DNA of 7,462 nt. Origin: Acidimicrobiaceae bacterium. GTDB lineage: Bacteria > Actinomycetota > Acidimicrobiia > Acidimicrobiales > Acidimicrobiaceae. Below the pieces are notes generated by a model, which searched no databases, was not told where the DNA came from, and saw only the letters and a program-made list of their open reading frames with translations. This document shows positions 5,752-7,462 of the stretch, piece by piece (positions within the stretch are counted from its first letter, which is position 1; every line of letters begins with the position of its first letter). The translations under genes were made by a program, and so were the position numbers. Location of the stretch: positions 1-7,462 of the forward strand of contig JABEUP010000156.1 of the NCBI GenBank assembly GCA_013044365.1. The letters are read 5' to 3'.

Positions 5752-6186
5752 TCATTCTGCCAGGTGAATGATCACCACAGGGATCTGGCAGTGGTGGACG
5801 AGTTGTTGGCCAACAGATCCAAGCAGAAGTCCCGTGAATCCTCCTCGACCTCTTGATCCAACCACCACCATGTCGGCTTCTTTGGCCCTCTCCATGATCG
5901 TCTGCGCGGTTGGACCTTGGAGTAACGAGCTGACCAGCTTTAGATTTGGGTGCGCTTCCCGGACCGTGGCCACAACGTCATTGAGGATGTTACTGGCGTC
6001 TTTTTCAAAATCCTCCAGAACGGCCACATATCCTCCATAGCCAAGATTGGGGTAATTCCAGGCATGGATCAGCTCCAGTGCGGCTCCTCTGATTTCTGCT
6101 TCCTGCGCTGCCCAATCAAGTGCCGCATTTGAACTGGGTGAACCGTCAACACCAACGACGATCTTGTTATATGCTCTAACTTGCAT
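5752..6186 (-). CDS. universal stress protein, UspA type, canonical ATP-binding motif
   Basis: This single-domain UspA protein has 144 residues, normal for the family. The chosen start is ATG 6186, with AAGGAG (plus 6194-6199) 7 nt upstream, giving MQVRAYNKIVVGVDGS. A longer frame from GTG 6264 would add 26 residues, but these are not Usp-like and would run through the dyad repeat at 6227-6251. The nucleotide-binding fold shows VGVDGS (11-16), a cytosolic alpha/beta core, and the full G-2x-G-9x-G-S motif: Gly110, Gly113, Gly123-Ser124 in GSRGRGGFTGLLLGS. ATP binding is therefore expected. Usp proteins accumulate during growth arrest, nutrient or oxidative stress; a precise role cannot be read here. 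It is the second of two usp genes, 96 bp downstream of the first. Confidence 0.92.
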   Translation of the reverse strand: MQVRAYNKIVVGVDGSPSSNAALDWAAQEAEIRGAALELIHAWNYPNLGYGGYVAVLEDFEKDASNILNDVVATVREAHPNLKLVSSLLQGPTAQTIMERAKEADMVVVGSRGRGGFTGLLLGSVGQQLVHHCQIPVVIIHLAE

Positions 6187-6193
6187 GGTCCTT

Positions 6194-6199
6194 CTCCTT
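6194..6199 (-). promoter_or_regulatory. ribosome binding site deciding the start of the second usp gene
   Basis: The minus strand reads AAGGAG here, 7 nt before ATG 6186. This favours the 144-residue product over an upstream GTG start at 6264. Confidence 0.7.
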
Positions 6200-6226
6200 G
6201 CTGGAATTTGATCTGACCGACGTAAT

Positions 6227-6251
6227 ATGTTGTCCGGAGTGGTGACAACAT
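6227..6251. repeat. perfect 8-bp inverted repeat between the two usp genes (candidate operator)
   Basis: ATGTTGTC (6227-6234) and GACAACAT (6244-6251) are perfect reverse complements separated by 9 bp. The site is 31 bp after the stop of the upstream usp gene and about 41 bp before the ATG of the downstream one. No T-run follows on the minus strand, so it is unlikely to be an intrinsic terminator. The size and spacing suit binding of a dimeric regulator, or a processing hairpin between cotranscribed genes. Confidence 0.5.
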
Positions 6252-6282
6252 TCCTCGATCTCACGTTCCATATGTTTGGATA

Positions 6283-6708
6283 TTAGCTAGATTTTGGTGG
6301 AACTACCACAACTGGTACTGGTGAATGTTCAATTAATTGGTGGCTTGTGGAACCTAGGTAGGAATCAAGGGTGTGACGTCTTGATCCAAGGATCACCAAA
6401 TCGGCCTTCTCCTCATCTGTAATAGTTAATAGTGATGCCACCGGGTTCCCGTCGACAATAATTTTTTGAGTATGCAAACCTGACTCATCTAGAGAGCGAC
6501 ACCACTCCTCTTCAAAGGCCCGAATGATTGAAGCGCGGTATGTTTGCAGAGAGATCACCCGTCCATCCGTCGTCCGTGGAAGTTTTCCAATCACATGGCA
6601 GGCAATGACCTGGGCATTTAGTGATTGTCCAAGGTCAATGGCAAAATCAAGCGCTTTTTGTGCCTCCGGTGAGTCGTCGATCCCAACAAGTATTCTTTTT
6701 GCAGACAT
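6283..6708 (-). CDS. universal stress protein, UspA type, with degenerate ATP motif
   Basis: This Usp domain protein has 141 residues from ATG 6708, with GGGGA 5 nt upstream. The adjacent ATG at 6711 is an alternative, and a TTG at 6720 lacks a ribosome site. RILVGIDDSPEAQKALDFA (5-23) is the standard first strand and helix, and ADLVILGSRRHTLDSYLGS (102-120) is the nucleotide-loop region. The second Gly of the G-2x-G-9x-G-S motif is Arg111 and the following spacer has only seven residues, so ATP binding is doubtful. Usp proteins divide into ATP-binding and non-binding types; this one may be of the second kind and could pair with its canonical neighbour. It is first of the two usp genes, and a weak promoter candidate lies upstream. 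Confidence 0.9.
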   Translation of the reverse strand: MSAKRILVGIDDSPEAQKALDFAIDLGQSLNAQVIACHVIGKLPRTTDGRVISLQTYRASIIRAFEEEWCRSLDESGLHTQKIIVDGNPVASLLTITDEEKADLVILGSRRHTLDSYLGSTSHQLIEHSPVPVVVVPPKSS

Positions 6709-6889
6709 CATGTTCCCCAAAACGGATTTCGGCTACCTGTAAACTGTATTACGTTAACGGCTATCTCTATACCGATATTTTCCACGGAGTTGAAAACAGC
6801 GGCTGGTCCGGCTTTCGGTTGCCGAATCGTAAGTGGGTAGATGTTGGCGCCGGAAGGACGAATTGCCCGGAAGCGAAGCGTAATTGAAG
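6709..6889 (-). promoter_or_regulatory. upstream region of the usp genes with a weak promoter candidate
   Basis: About 180 bp separate the PhoU stop from the usp start. On the minus strand TTCAAC (6794-6789) and TATAGA (6771-6766) are 17 bp apart, each only a partial consensus match. The palindrome CGTTAACG lies at 6752-6759, and CGGCTA occurs twice, at 6730-6735 and 6758-6763 on the plus strand. TTCGG-ttg-CCGAA (6814-6826) is a small hairpin with no T-run, so no PhoU terminator is evident. Confidence 0.25.
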
Positions 6890-7462
6890 TCAGCGTTGTG
6901 AGAACTGAGCGCATGACCTTGCGATATTGACGGCATGATCACCGAACCGTTCGTAAAACCTTGCCAGCATCGCCATTTCAATGACCACAGCGACCGACAT
7001 AGTGCCGGTCACTATTTCAGCAATAAGGGATAGATGCAGGTCATCGAGTTCGTCATCCAAACTGTCGAGCGTACTAGCCAACTCGTTGTCCTTGTCGCAG
7101 AATGCATCGGTTGCGAGTCTCCACATCCGGGTGCCGACATCGCTCATCTCCTGAATAATTCCTCGGCTCCGTGGGGTCATCTCGCTGCTTATTCCGAGGA
7201 GCGCTCTTTGGGCAATGTGCTCTGCGAGGTCGCCGCTACGTTCTAGTTCGGGGATGAGTCGAAGAACCGTGATGAGGTAGTTGATGTCTTGTGGGGAGAG
7301 CGTCTGTTCTTTGAGCATGGTTTGAGCAGTATTGAGGAGCTGCCTATATAACGCGTCGATTAGACGGTCTCTCTCGATAAGAGTTCTGGCAGCTAGTTGA
7401 TCACTGGATAAAAGGGCGTCTGTAGCACCGACAAAACCGTCGCCAACCAGGGCAAATAGTTC
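6890..7462 (-). CDS. phoU: PhoU-domain phosphate-signalling protein (5' end outside the window)
   Basis: The frame is open from the right edge to TGA 6890-6892, giving 190 residues. An internal ATG at 7318 is not the start: residues read upstream of it (ELFALVGDGFVGATD...) continue the first PhoU helical repeat. The two-repeat all-helical fold is visible, with the metal-binding type motifs ELERSGDLAEHIA (72-84, counted from the edge) and FYERFGDHAVNIA (169-181). Full PhoU proteins have about 215-220 residues, so some 25-30 N-terminal residues are missing. PhoU represses the phosphate regulon by linking the Pst transporter to the sensor kinase. The neighbours needed to confirm this role (pst, phoR/phoB) would lie outside to the right. 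Assignment to the family is firm; orthology to classical PhoU is likely. Confidence 0.88.
   Translation of the reverse strand, partial: ELFALVGDGFVGATDALLSSDQLAARTLIERDRLIDALYRQLLNTAQTMLKEQTLSPQDINYLITVLRLIPELERSGDLAEHIAQRALLGISSEMTPRSRGIIQEMSDVGTRMWRLATDAFCDKDNELASTLDSLDDELDDLHLSLIAEIVTGTMSVAVVIEMAMLARFYERFGDHAVNIARSCAQFSQR

Noticed and set aside
5353..5856. 167-codon plus-strand open frame
   Set aside because: It runs antisense across the SDR start, the gap and the Usp end, and both minus-strand genes have strong family motifs.
6187..6264. 26-residue N-terminal extension of the second Usp from GTG 6264
   Set aside because: The extension is Arg-rich and not Usp-like, overlaps the dyad repeat, and the AAGGAG site clearly serves ATG 6186.
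6708..6914. 68-codon minus-strand open frame between PhoU and Usp
   Set aside because: It overlaps the PhoU 3' end in another frame and shows no motif or ribosome site.
1..7462. CRISPR array, insertion sequence, phage or toxin-antitoxin module
   Set aside because: No regularly spaced repeats, transposase, integrase, terminal inverted repeats or toxin-like small gene pairs were seen on either strand.

Overview
The window looks like a stretch of a bacterial chromosome of moderate G+C content. The organism is most likely an actinobacterium, and a lower-GC member of the Acidimicrobiia is one possibility. This rests on a LpqI/NagZ-like GH3 lipoprotein, frequent GTG and TTG starts with strong Shine-Dalgarno sites, paired universal stress proteins, and an SDR subtype without the catalytic Tyr. 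The taxonomic guess is inference; no rRNA or tRNA gene is visible to settle it.

Left part (1-1280). A possible partial reading frame enters from the left edge (1-123, +). A small secreted Cys- and Gly-rich protein of unknown function lies on the minus strand (218-490), with a good terminator hairpin directly behind it. A gene-poor divergent region of about 790 bp follows (491-1280). It holds an imperfect 17-bp direct repeat, an 8-bp inverted repeat near the secreted-protein promoter region, and an eight-codon mini-ORF.

Centre (1281-4538, + strand). A GH3-family lipoprotein is followed 102 bp later by prephenate dehydratase (pheA). Prephenate dehydrogenase (tyrA) starts 9 bp after pheA. The pheA-tyrA pair sends prephenate to phenylpyruvate and 4-hydroxyphenylpyruvate respectively, so the last branch point of Phe and Tyr synthesis sits in one transcription unit.

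Right part (4540-7462, - strand). Read in transcription order there is a 5'-truncated PhoU protein, two UspA-type universal stress proteins, an SDR oxidoreductase and a small Dabb-domain protein. The SDR and Dabb genes are 32 bp apart and probably cotranscribed. The Dabb gene ends one base from the tyrA stop, so the two opposing transcription units meet with no room for a terminator between them. A perfect 8-bp inverted repeat with a 9-bp centre lies between the two stress-protein genes.

I see no CRISPR array, insertion sequence, phage gene or toxin-antitoxin pair, and nothing that amounts to a clear new system. The most notable points are active-site or ligand-motif substitutions in several enzymes (GH3, SDR, the PheA ACT domain, one Usp), the orphan secreted protein, and the repeat-bearing non-coding regions.
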